A stretch of DNA of 64,000 bases, taken from the NCBI GenBank assembly GCA_030512295.1, contig JAULSR010000010.1, positions 248,001 through 312,000 on the forward strand, written 5' to 3'. Positions within the stretch are counted from its first letter, which is position 1; every line of letters begins with the position of its first letter. The DNA comes from Bombardia bombarda. Lineage: Eukaryota > Ascomycota > Sordariomycetes > Sordariales > Lasiosphaeriaceae. Made by a program: the position numbers and the translations under genes. Positions 47,447-58,324 of the stretch are shown piece by piece. The notes beneath the pieces were generated by a model that ran no database searches, had not been told where the DNA came from, and saw nothing but the letters and a program-made list of their open reading frames with translations.

Positions 47447-48038
47447 ACTGCTTCTACTTGTTTTGGGTCTTTTTTCTTTTAGGGGCATAGGATTTGCTCG
47501 TCATTTGGGTGTCATGACGGGACTTTGACCAAGGCTCATCGCTTCTTTGGTGTCTCTTAATGCAATGCGTTACGGATGGTCTGCTTTTTATTGGGGGCAA
47601 TGTCTTCACGGTCTACGGGGTTTGCGGTTGTACAATACATACCTTATTTATATTAAGGTCGGGACGAAATGAAATCGTGCATATGAACGAAAAAAAAAAA
47701 CATTACAATTCTCTCCATTTTGTGAATTGATTGCTTCAAAGCAAAGAACTTTGCGCTTTTTCATCAAGCGCATTGGAGATTTGCCAGGCTTGTCAACTTC
47801 GCATTTCATTTGCTCACTATCGATGGTTCTCGGAGTTTGTCTTACTGATCCTTCATTTGTTTTTGGGTGTGTTTGAGCATCGCTAATATATGCTCGTTGT
47901 GTATATACTAATATCAACCCGAGTCGTCCCAGTTGGGTTCAACCCACCAGTGCAAAACAGCAAGGGCAAGCGGTGATGACAAAATGTACTATTATCGCTT
48001 GTTACACTTCCACCGGCTTCCCTTTATCCTTCTCCCTT
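47447..48038. other. Intergenic, tail to tail between H2B and SQS1
   Basis: 592 bp, T- and AT-rich around 47640-47700, holding 3' UTRs. No gene seen. Confidence 0.55.
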
Positions 48039-50286
48039 TTATCCTAGCCCCGCTTTCGACCGCTTTATAACTTGAGTAACCGGCTCCAGAATGCCCTGGT
48101 TTCCAAGTGTTCCCAAAGCCATTCCCTTGCTCCAGCCCATCTTCTCCAACATTGCGTGTCCCCTGTTTTCCTGTCCAAGCTGCGGAGCCGATGCTCCTAC
48201 AATCTCTCCCTCCCGATATGTAACAGCTTTATGGCCAGAGCTCCTGCCTACGGTCGTTGATTTCGGTAGCACTCTGCCCTTGACGTCAAGACGATGGAAA
48301 TACTTGCGGCCGATGCGCATGGCAGCCTCGTCGACCTGGCTTGTCGCTTCCCGGACACTCGTCTCGGCATATCTCACGGTACGTTGAGTTCGATATAGAA
48401 CGGGATGGCGCTGATTGCCATTCCCGGCGGACTGGGATTTGACCTTGAACTTGTTGGCCAGCTCATGAAGGGTTTTGCGCGCCTGTTTATTCATTGGAGG
48501 AAACTGGAGTCTGAACAATGTTAGTCTTGGCGACTTGCTAGTATGTGGGTAGATAGTAAGTCAAAACGTACCTCTCCGCGGAGCCAAGAAGAAATGTCAC
48601 CAGCTCGGCTTTCACGTCTTCCAGCTGCATACCCTCGCGGTATTTGACGCATAAATCATCTGGGTTGACATTCCTACCAAGCAGCCCGTCGGCACGAAGT
48701 TGTTCCCGTTCCATCTTACGGTTCTTCTTCCTTTCTCTGTCTCTATGCCATGTCGTTTTCAGTGCCGTCTCAAGCTCCGAGTCAGACACGTTAAAATTAG
48801 GCGGCAGCTTGCTGCGGCGACCTCTGCTACGAATAGGAGGCTGATTCCATTCCGCCAGGTCTAAATCGTTGAAAGCGTCGGCAACTGAGTTGGTAGTGTC
48901 GAGCGTGTTATGCCGCGCCGCGTACCTTGCCGCCTTCTTACCCTTTCCATTCTTGAAGACAGAGTCGGAGAAAAGAATGAGATCCTCGCTTTCAATGCCC
49001 AGTTCCTCTTGTTTGCCGAGTAGTTTGGCCAAAGTTTCGTCATCCAAGTCAGAGTCCATGGTGCCTTCCAGATCACCAAGATCGTCGTCTTCATGGACCC
49101 CATCCTGGTTGCCATCATTGGAGCCGGTATCTGTTGTGTCCTCTCCTTCCTCGCCGGCGGGATCAAGTGCGAAAGCGCCATGGTCGCCACCAAGCTCCCT
49201 GTTGCTGTTGAAGGGTAGAATAAGGGGAGTCGGAAGGTCACCTTCTGAATCCGCAGCCATATTGGCAATGTAGTCAGCTAGTATAGCGTCCTCCACATCG
49301 TCGTCGTCCTCGTCGTCATTCTCGGGACTGGTCTTGGCTCGGATGCGACCACGCTGAGAACGGGGGTGCTTTTGTTTCGCCCGAGGAGAGTCTTTGTCTT
49401 CACGACGAATGACGATGCTGTCGTTTCCTGGTTTGTGCGTCTGACGTCCATACTGCCCACGTGAGTTAGGCCCATTGCTGCTGATCACGACGGGGATAGC
49501 CTTTTGACCGTTGCGTGGGGCATTGCCTGATCTGCCTCTGAAGAGGACGACGTCCTCACTCGAGTCAGATTCACCATGATACGACCGCGGAGGTGGAATC
49601 TTGGGCGGAGGACCAGAGGGTTTTTGGATGCTCTTGTCACCAGCAACGTCAAAGAAGAATGATTCCTGAGGGGCTGCACAACTCGTGGTGTCCTGGGCAT
49701 CGGGATTGCTACCGATATCATTGTGCAACTCCAAAGTTTTGGATACTTCAGTTACCAAAACTTCTTCCTTGACAAAAAGGGTCTCTTGTAAGTCAGTTTT
49801 GTCGGGGAGGTCTACGTCTCCGACAAGATCCATATCCTCAGAAGGATCGATTTCATCGGCAACGTCCATCTCGTGATCAGGATCCAGATCCTCACTGGCA
49901 AGAAGCTCCAATGCGGCAGACTGCTCCATCACGGCAGCTACCGGATCAGGTGACTTGAGTTCCTTGAAGTCTTCCAGAGGCTCAATCAAGCCGGCGCTCA
50001 CGAACGAGACAGGCTTTTGCCTGAGTCTGGCATCTAGACCAAAGGTTGACATGTGGGACCTGGTGTTCCTAGCCTCGTCTCTCATTGTGAACCCTGGGTA
50101 TGTGAGTTAGAATGATGGCCGGCAAACCAAAGGGCACATCAAGGACTGAGAATGGGCCCTACCGTTATGATCCAATCCTGGCATATTTGCTGGCTGGAAG
50201 TCTCTTGATCTGCTCGGAGTGCCGACAGAGCGAATGCGAGCAGGCTTTGGGTCCGCAGGTGGCCGTTTGCCCTTTCTCGGCGCCAT
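48039..50286 (-). CDS. SQS1: SQS1-type R3H and G-patch protein, activator of Prp43
   Basis: Exons (minus): 50286-50163, 50093-48572, 48510-48039; 705 residues. N-terminus MAPRKGKRPPADPK, then GFTMRDEARNTR. The central part is disordered with acidic runs (DDEDDDD, DLDDETLAKLLGKQEELG). The C-terminus has an R3H-like segment (PPMNKQARKTLHELANKFKV, about 552-590) and a G-patch (RGHAMLEKMGWSKGMALG, then GILEPVTQVIKRSKAGLG, about 655-705). In yeast Sqs1/Pfa1 uses its G-patch to stimulate the DEAH helicase Prp43 in pre-rRNA processing and links to splicing. Nuclear/nucleolar. The intron separates the acidic part from the RNA-binding half. The ATG at 50286 was chosen over 50085 because the spliced exon extends the family's basic N-terminus in frame. 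Confidence 0.92.
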
Positions 50287-51561
50287 GGTCGAGACCGAGA
50301 GCTGAGCTGCAGCCCGTGATCCCGAGGGGGTGGGGGTGGGGGAAGAGTCGGCGTTGGATGGAAGAATAGCTCGACCTGAGCAAGAGGAAATTGATGCAGA
50401 ACCGATATTACCTCCAGGTGTGGTGATGTAGCGCTAAAACCACCACACTTTAGTTTCCAGCTCAGTTCAATTACGAGCCTGTATCCCCGATATCAGGGGA
50501 CAGGGCACTGGTGGGGGTTGGCTGAAGGTCTGGCAGGCTGTGTGTTTGTCTTGAAGGAATCAGGGATTGAGTGTGTGGTCAAGGAAGGCAGAAGACTCAT
50601 TATCGTTTGCCGCTTGCCGCCTGCCATTTGCTGGGAGAGTCCACCTCCACCTTCTGTTTTTTGGACCATGCTGGAGCTCAGTGCAGTTAGGGATGTGGCA
50701 GGCGGTGAAAGGCGGCCGACACTACCCCGGGCAGGCATGAAGCTCTATTGTGGGCCATGACCCATCCGGGCCCCCCAGGCAGGCAGCCGCTCCACAGGTC
50801 GAATCAGGCGGCATTTCAGCGCTAAATCCTCGCCCTGCTGCACCTGCAGTATCTTGTACTGATCACTATCGGGCCTCTCATTTTATAAGACCCGATGTAC
50901 TTGGTACCTTGGATGGGACATTGTGGCCGCTATCAAGCGAGCTACATAGGCCTTAAATGGAGTACCTACGGTGGCTTTATGGGTGGGCAGGAGTAAGGTA
51001 CCTACCTACCTAGGTAGGTAGGTAGGTAGGTTCCAGTGTAGGTTAGTCTCTCTTTATAGTCCGTGTAGAGCATCCCCGCGGCTCAGATGACATAGTTATC
51101 TCGCACCTGAGCAGTCATTCAAGCAAAGGATAGCCAGAGCCCTGCCAATAAGCTACCAGCGACTACCACGAACCGGCTGACCTTGTCTCCCTGCCTCCTA
51201 GCTGTTTGTCGCCGGCCTCGCCTGCTTCTTCCTCTCCCATTACTGCTAGCAATAACAGCAATAAGGAACAACCATCGACGGCAATATCACCTACCCCTCA
51301 CACGCCTCAGATAATACAGTAGACCTTGCAGGTGCCTGGCAGGTTGTTCCTCTTTCTTTGCCCCAATAAGTTCCCGGCTTCTGACTTCTGCCAGCAGCAC
51401 CTCGAGCCCCTTCGCCTGCCTCGAGCGGCGGGTGGTTAGGCTGCCCTCGATTCACAACATCGATTCGTTCAGTCAGCGCGTCATCTATGAAGCCGACACG
51501 GGCTGGCAGTGGTGGTTGGCAGTCTACTGTCTCGGGAACGTCCCCGAAGCTGGCGGGCGCT
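50287..51561. other. Divergent intergenic region between SQS1 and ATG4
   Basis: About 1.27 kb holding both promoters and the palindromic TACC/TAGG array. Leader-like CT-rich sequence precedes ATG4. No gene seen. Confidence 0.55.
50997..51030. repeat. Palindromic (TACC)n/(GGTA)n microsatellite
   Basis: GGTACCTACCTACC runs into TAGGTAGGTAGG, an inverted-repeat tetranucleotide array able to fold on itself. Single TACCTAGG-like words also occur near 42280, 55560, 60570 and 63510 in other intergenic regions. Confidence 0.8.
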
Positions 51562-53134
51562 ATGGAGGCTGCCATAGCCGGAGCTGCAGAGGTCGGCCGC
51601 GTCGGCCGCCGCATCCTCCACAAGATCTGGGATCCCGAGCCCATCAACGACCGCAGTGCCAACGAGCCCGTCTGGTGCCTCGGCTGCTCCTACGCACTCG
51701 ATACTAAGACGTACGGCCCTCCGCCCCAACTCAGCGCCAGCACCCCGCCCGCCGACCCCGCCAAATCTCCCCCGACACCCCCAACAGCGGAATCGACAGT
51801 GGCAGCGGCAGCCCACCAGCCCCCCGACACGCCACCTGACTCCGTCTCGAGCAGTTTCGATTCCTCGCTTGCCTACGAGGAGCCCGGACAGGATGGTGGC
51901 TGGCCGCCCGCCTTCCTCGATGACTTTGAGTCTCGCATATGGATGACATACCGCACCGGCTTCGAAGTTATTCCCAGGTCTGCCGACCCAAAGGCTTCCT
52001 CTTCCTTGTCATTCGCCATGCGACTCAAGACCTCCTTTGGGGATGCGACCGGCTTCTCGTCTGACACGGGTTGGGGCTGCATGATTCGGTCGGGCCAGAG
52101 CTTGTTAGCAAACGCCATTCTGATTGCTCGTCTGGGTCGTGGTATGTCTTCTGTTGCTGCACATTGAACTTGATTCCAGCCATAAGTATTACCCACTAAC
52201 TATTCTTTCTGTTACAAGAATGGAGACGTGCTGTAGACCCCGACGCGGAACGCGAGGTCCTATCACTGTTTGCAGATGACCCCCGATCCCCATATTCCTT
52301 GCACAGCTTTGTCCAGCATGGGGCTGTCGCCTGTGGCAAGTACCCCGGCGAGTGGTTTGGCCCGTCCGCCACGGCACGGAGCATACAGTACGCATCACCC
52401 CCATTTATGCGTTGGTGTCTAAATGGCAATGCAGCTCACAAGAATTATCAGGGCGTTGGCGAGCAAGCATGAGAGTTCCTTGCGGGTATATTCCACAGGC
52501 GATCTTCCGGATGTCTACGAGGACAGCTTTATGGCGGTTGCGAACCCTGACGGCCAAGGTTTCCAGCCTACTTTGATTCTAGTCTGTACACGGCTAGGCA
52601 TTGACAAGATTAACTACGTCTATGAGGAAGCTCTTATTGCTACCTTGCAGTTGCCGCAGTCTGTTGGAATAGCTGGGTAAGAATTTACTCATGTCTTTCA
52701 GAATACCTACATCACTAACTGATATGCTATCCAGCGGCCGACCCTCCTCTTCCCACTACTTTGTTGGTGCGCAGGGGCGATGGTTGTTCTATCTCGACCC
52801 CCATCACCCAAGACCAGCACTCCCGTACCATGAAGATCCAAACGACTATACCACAGAAGAGATGGAATCCTGCCATACTCGACGGCTGCGCCATCTCCAT
52901 CTTGAGGACATGGACCCCAGTATGCTCATAGGCTTCCTCATCAAGGACGAGGATGATTGGGACATGTGGAAGAGTGCTGTCAAGCATGTGCAGGGCAAGG
53001 CCATCATCACCGTCTCTCCTAACGACCCGGAGCGAGGCGCCGGCGCCGGCCGTGCAGGGGCCATTGACGAGGTAGAAACTCTGAGTGACGATGACGATGA
53101 AGAGGATGACGCAGACACGATACTTGATGTGTAG
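51562..53134 (+). CDS. ATG4: Cysteine protease ATG4 (autophagy)
   Basis: Exons: 51562-52141, 52219-52387, 52452-52676, 52735-53134; 457 residues. ATG4 trims the C-terminus of Atg8 to expose glycine and later releases Atg8 from phosphatidylethanolamine. N-terminal signature HKIWDPEPINDRSANEPVWCLG, with a family-typical short lead; the catalytic Cys is in DTGWGCMIRSGQSLLAN (about Cys173); the Asp/His pair is in WLFYLDPHHPRP. The segment after WCLG (about 45-115) is an extended Pro/Ser/Thr-rich insert. The tail is acidic (LSDDDDEEDD) and ends ADTILDV, with a possible Atg8-interacting DTIL. An upstream in-frame ATG at 51487 would add 25 residues but has weak context (T at -3), whereas 51562 has G at -3 and +4. 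The second intron is taken as 52388-52451 because it restores the SIQALASKHE reading. Confidence 0.93.
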
Positions 53135-53499
53135 AAGAAGGGAGGTCATGGTTATAATTCATGAGGGCGTTTTCGGGGCGTTGGTTGTAATTCGAACTGT
53201 CTTTTTGGTATCAGACATAGCCGGTAATCAGCAACGATGTTCGGTAGGTAGTAGTTTGGTCTTCACTCCTTGGGTGAGAAGTGCGCACAGTCTGCGCGAG
53301 CGAGCTGGACTGCAGTTGACTGCTAAGTCTAGGCCCTCTCGATTACAAGTTCGATGACCTCGAGCTTGGGACCCGGCACTTGTGTGTCTAGATACTTTAT
53401 TTGGGGAGGTTCCCCCTTCCCCGGTTGGGCAAAACAAGACGGCCATATCTAGGGCCCTTTTTGAATATAGTCGAGTTTTGCACTGTAAGGTCAAGTTGG
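53135..53499. other. Intergenic, tail to tail between ATG4 and JJJ1
   Basis: 365 bp of 3' UTR-type sequence. Nothing else seen. Confidence 0.6.
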
Positions 53500-55315
53500 C
53501 TATCGTTTACCTCTCCTGCGAGCCTTGGCATTGGGAACGGGAGCAGCGTGTTTTGGGAATTCGTTGAGATGGGCAAACAGCTTTGAACGAGATGAAAAGA
53601 CCGCGTTGCAGCCGACACAATGCTGTAATTCAAGATAGTTAGATATCGTAGATACGTCAAAAGCGCACAAATCAAACCAAATAAAGAATCGACTCACAGT
53701 ATTGTGCTCATTGGGGTCGACAGTATAACGGGCGGCGGCCTTCTTTTCCCGTTTCAGTTTTGCCTTGCCGATCTTCTTACCACCGCTGTTGTTACCACCA
53801 CCATTGTTGCTATCGTCGTCGACTGTCAGATTACTGATACTGGTAGCCACGGAATCAACCATGATGCCCTCTTCGTTTGTCTGGTTTTGTGTGGTCCCAG
53901 ATAGAATGCGGTCATGGACTGCCGCGCGCGGCGCGTACTCGTCGTCTTCTTCTGTGCTGTCAGGGGACGGCTCATCTTGGCCATTGTCTGTTTGGCTTGT
54001 CGAGGGTTTCTGGTCGGCCAAAGAGACTGCTGGCTCTCTGCTATCATCCTTACCGTGGTCTTGTCTAAGGTCCTCATCTTCACTCTTATGTTGCTTCTGT
54101 TTAGGTTCGTTATGATTAACTGGTAATGCTGGCGAAACCTGAGTATCCTCTTTCAGATCAAAGTCTATGTTATCTTTTTTCATCTGTCTTTTCAATTGAT
54201 AAACAGCCTTTGTGTGCTTTTTGCTCTTTTCGTGTGCCTCAAACTGCTTCTCGCTCTTGAAAGTCTTGTTGCACACGACGCACTCGATGTGTTCGATCTC
54301 GGATGATTCGTCGTCAGATGCTGAAAATTCGTCGCCTAGCTGATTGTCGTCGTCTCGCGATTGGGCCCATTCGGGCACGGTGTACTGGGCCAGTTTTTCT
54401 TGGTGTGCTGCTCGATCACGAGCTGCCTGGGTGGCGGCTGACTTGCGGAGAGCTTGCTGCCGTTCGGCCTCGGACTGGGTGTTGGGGACGTAACGGGGGT
54501 CTCGCTTCTTCACAAAGGCCACCAGTGACAGGACCGCATCATTGAATTCGCGGATGCCCTCTTCGCGAAACTTTTTGTTCGCCTTCTCCATCAGACGACG
54601 GGTCTGACGATCGTGCTCGGCACTGGTGTTGTACTTGTCCTTCCAGCTGAAGGACTTCTTGGTCGCGAAACTCGACCAGGTGCTGTAGAAGAGCCTAGCC
54701 ACGGAGTTGTAGTCATCCTTGGCCCGACCAAATGGTGGATATTCTGTCGGGACTAAGCCATCCCACTCGGCTGCGGCGGTCTCTTCCATGGCAAGCTGGT
54801 CAAAGAAGGCGTTGAGTATGCCAAAGAAGCCACGAGGGCTGTCGTCCATGGACACGCTCGAGTTAAAGCGACCCATCATGGAGAAGATCTTGGTCGCAGA
54901 TGTGTGGGTGCTGTCGGACTGCTCCGAGGACCCGTTGCCAGAAAGATTGGAGTCGCCATTAAGGACGGCATCACGGTGGGAGTCGTACCAAGCGCGCTCT
55001 TGGGGGTCGGAGAGAACCTCGTAGGCAGTCTGCACTTCTGCAAACTTTCTGGTTGCATTCTCTACGTCGCCAAAGTTTCGATCAGGGTGAAACTCGAGCG
55101 CCTTTTTCTTGTAGGCTTTGCGGATCCTATAACAACGGGATTAGTCGAGATGGCTTTTGGGTGGCTTCGCGATGTCCTCTTTGCAAAGAATATGCAACTA
55201 ACTCGTCATCTGGAACGTGGCGATCTAAACCAAGGACCTCATAGTAGCAAGTCTTCCGTGTGGCCGCCGCCACGGGCTGGCCACCGGATCTCGGCGTCGA
55301 CTGCTCTGCTCCCAT
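53500..55315 (-). CDS. JJJ1: J-domain protein with two C2H2 zinc fingers (JJJ1/DNAJC21 type)
   Basis: Exons (minus): 55315-55203, 55126-53698, 53622-53500; 554 residues. The J domain (about 22-90) has CYYEVLGLDRHVPDDE and the HPD motif in LEFHPDRN, followed by QTAYEVLSDPQERAWYDSHR. A conserved middle domain follows (FNSSVSMDDSPRGFFGIL, RRLMEKANKKFREEGIREF). Zinc finger 1 is HIECVVCNKTFKSEKQFEAH (about 318-345); zinc finger 2 is HCVGCNAVFSSRSKLFAHLN near the basic C-terminus (RRRGKR). Yeast Jjj1 stimulates Ssa Hsp70 to release Arx1/Alb1 during late cytoplasmic 60S maturation. Intron 2 (53623-53697) is 75 bp, free of stops in frame and immediately precedes finger 2. Confidence 0.93.
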
Positions 55316-56496
55316 CTGCAGATATGGTGACGACCTCGGGGACGATGGTATCTCTGGCGAGCTCTGACAGGCGTGGCGGGCATCAGCAGCCTTTCTGGCT
55401 GTCGGGCAACAGAAATTTATGGTGGGGGCGGGGGCGGGGGCGGGGTGCCCGTATCGAATGGCCTAACGCTGTAACGCTGCGCAGATCTTCTTCGGCTTGC
55501 CTGGCTCGCTGAACCCCTGCAGCTCGTGGAGTTTTCGGGTAGTGGGGTTAAGTCATCAACTAGGTACCTTAACCTACTTTCGTGCTTGAGCTGTGTAGGT
55601 GCCTGCAGGGCAGCAAGAGGGACGAGGGGAAGTCGTCTGATGATCTCATTGTACCTGAAGCTCTGTGTGTCTTGTTTCACACGAGCTACCTTACGTTTTT
55701 CTTCTCTTGAATTTGAGTTTCTCGACTCGAGCTCGACGCTTCAGACTGTTTCCAAAGGGTCCGACATCATGCTTTCACGTTCATTTTCTTGCTTTTATCC
55801 CATCCATATGTTGTGTACCCGTTATAGAACGCTGCCGGGGGCATTGTTTTCGCCGTCGTGGCTGCTTAACACTCCATCTATTGTTGTCGGGATCCAGAAC
55901 TGTAATGGACCATGAAATCGCTACGTATTTGACCGTTTTACTTTGGTCGACCCCAGCAGGTCGAGACGTCAAACTAGTGAGCCCGCCTTGCCAAAGAAAG
56001 CTAGTTAGGACTTGATTTTACGTAACAAAGACTACTATTACGGACACTAGAGTATAAATGCACAGAAGTACGGTGCCTTGTCCTGTTCTCCCAGGTTTGC
56101 TGCAATTTAATGTCAAGTGACCGTTGTGTGACAGGTGGTACGTCCCAACCGATTCCGGGTCCGGCAAAGAGCAAAAGGGAAAAGGTTAACTCTGTCGACG
56201 ACCGTCTGAGGCGCATACCTGCTTGCACTCTTTGCCACCACAATGATTCATTTTCATATCCAAGATTAAAAAAAGCCCTTCAAAGTGTAAAAGTTTCTCC
56301 TACTACCAGCAACCCACCTAAACACCTGACTCACTCCGCGCAATACGACAGGCCATCCAGAGCGACAACGGCGACGACGACAGACCGCTACCCTCACTGT
56401 CTTCACCACAGTAAGATGAGTTCCACCTCGTAATTCGCAGGAACATCGCATCTTGCAATCCCGCCATGCACACGCCTGGTTGACGGTCTTGCTGCC
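55316..56496. other. Divergent intergenic region between JJJ1 and the SPX-RING gene
   Basis: 1.18 kb. Near JJJ1 it holds a G-run array at 55424-55445 (three GGGGGC units plus GGGG), a candidate quadruplex. Both promoters are presumably here. No gene seen. Confidence 0.55.
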
Positions 56497-58097
56497 ATGA
56501 AGTTTGGACATGCGTTCAAGGAGGCCCTTGAGGGGGAGAGCTATCCCAGCCACTGGGTAGAGAGGGCTATCCCGTACCGCCAACTCAAGAAGGTCCTGGG
56601 GAAGGTCTGCGAGGAGCTCACCAAGAACGGCTATGATCCCGACACCCTGCACAAGCTCCTGGCCGCCCGTAACGCTGAGTATAGCCTCATGGCCGACGGC
56701 TCGCCCCTGTTGCAGCCTAAGCTTGTCGTCCGTCCCGCCCTCAACGCCCCCGGTTCTTTAGCGTCAGATTCATTAGCCAAACTTCGCGCTCTGGCAGAGC
56801 CAGTCGAGTCTCCCCTCGACCCAACCGGTCCCGCGGACCCAGACCATGATGAGCAATGCGGATGGGTCAAGATCCCCCTGGACTCGGACGCAAAGTTCTT
56901 CAGCATCCTCCAGACTGATGTGAGCGAGCTCGACTCGCTGCAGAGCCAAGAATGCCAGTCGATGAACGACGACATCTGCATCCTTGGGAGTGAGATATCC
57001 CTGGTGGCCAAGCCACATAAGGGGCTCATCCGTTTATCCAAGTCTGATCTCTACCGCTGGCGTGAGATATTTGAGCTCTATCTGGCCGCGCAAGTTTTCT
57101 TCTCGACAACCGAGGCCGCCGGTGGTAGTAGAAACAGCGGCAAGGCGCGCAAGCAGCTCATTTGGTTCCAAGACGAGGTCAACAGACGCAAGCTCCCACA
57201 CAAATTCAAGCTCGAGGCCAGTGCTGCCGCCTACCAGCGCTTCTTATCCCTAAATGCCACACTCCTCCAAAACCTCCAGTTTCAGGAGCTGAACCAAACA
57301 GCAATAACTAAGATTATAAAAAGTAAGATCATCTATCCACTGCTTGCTTGTCTTGGTCCCCCTTTATGGCTTTACTTCTTCTTTTCGTACTGCTTCACAC
57401 AGTCTCCTCTCTTATCATATAATAACAAACAACACAGAATTCGACAAGCAGACATCGTTGGGAGTGAAGGCCGAGTTCCCCAAAGTCATGAACTCTGCCA
57501 ATTTTATCGTGGAAAGCATCGCAAAGGGCATCTGTGCCCAGCTGTCCCGCGAGGTTCTTGTCATTGTCCCGCAAATCGTAGACTACACATGCACAATATG
57601 TAAGTGCACTCAGTTCTCCTTTTCTCGGTTCTTATTTTGCCCAAATATTCAGTCCTACGGCATATAAACGCAAAATGACAGATTAATAGCCAGCAAGACT
57701 GCTTTCTGACCATGTATGAAACACAGGTCTTTCCTTATGTTGGCTACCCATCAGACTGGACTGCGACCATATATTTTGTATCCGCTGCATGATCAAAATG
57801 CAGAATCGCAACAAACAGCAATGCCCCCTGTGCCGGGCCAACACCGTGCAACTTGCGACTGAGGGTATGTGGTTCTTCCCTACCTACTCTAATGCCTCCT
57901 TGCTCTGTAGCACATCTGACCGACTTCTCAACTAACACGCACCCACAGCACACATAGACGAAGAGTTAATGTCCTTCCTGGAACGGTGGTTTCCAAAGGA
58001 GACAAAAGAGAAGCAGGCGTATAACGAAATCGAGCGACGCAAGGAGCTCCTGGGCGATATCTACACAGATACCCATACCCCATGCATTATAATGTAG
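56497..58097 (+). CDS. SPX domain and RING finger E3 ubiquitin ligase
   Basis: Exons: 56497-57322, 57438-57599, 57727-57864, 57949-58097; 424 residues. The SPX domain starts at residue 1 (MKFGHAFKEALEG, YPSHWVERAIPYRQLKKVLG) and ends with the helices LHKLL..., FQELNQTAITKIIKKFDKQT (about 290): the lysine-rich surface KxxxK...KKFDK binds inositol pyrophosphates in this family. The RING runs from about 327: CTICLSLC, LDCDHIFCIRCMIKM and CPLC. Tail FLERWFPKETKEKQAYNEIE. SPX-RING ligases (for example Pqr1 in fission yeast) limit phosphate uptake by promoting turnover of phosphate transporters; applying that role here is inference. The second intron falls inside a RING cysteine codon. Confidence 0.92.
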
Positions 58098-58324
58098 AAG
58101 AGCGAGTCTACGGGCTGATGATGGCAAGGAGATGTATACCCTAATGCCAGAACTACTCCGTCAGAGACACAGCAACAACCAACGGTTGCTGTCGTGTGAA
58201 AATTCTTTGTGAGATATCACAGACGGAAACGCATGATAACGGCGTCACGAAGAATTAGATATACGTAATAATAGTTAATTTTTCTCTCTTGGTCTCTCAC
58301 TATTATGCGGCCCACCTCGTGCAT

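Noticed and set aside
50997..51030. TAGG array as interstitial telomere
   Set aside because: The fungal telomere unit is TTAGGG; this is a four-base TAGG/TACC palindrome.
51487..51561. Longer N-terminus for ATG4
   Set aside because: The ATG at 51487 has T at -3 and the added 25 residues are not typical of the family; the start at 51562 is preferred, though the longer form cannot be excluded.
53340..53370. tRNA-like B-box (ACAAGTTCGATGACC)
   Set aside because: No matching A-box or cloverleaf arms around it.
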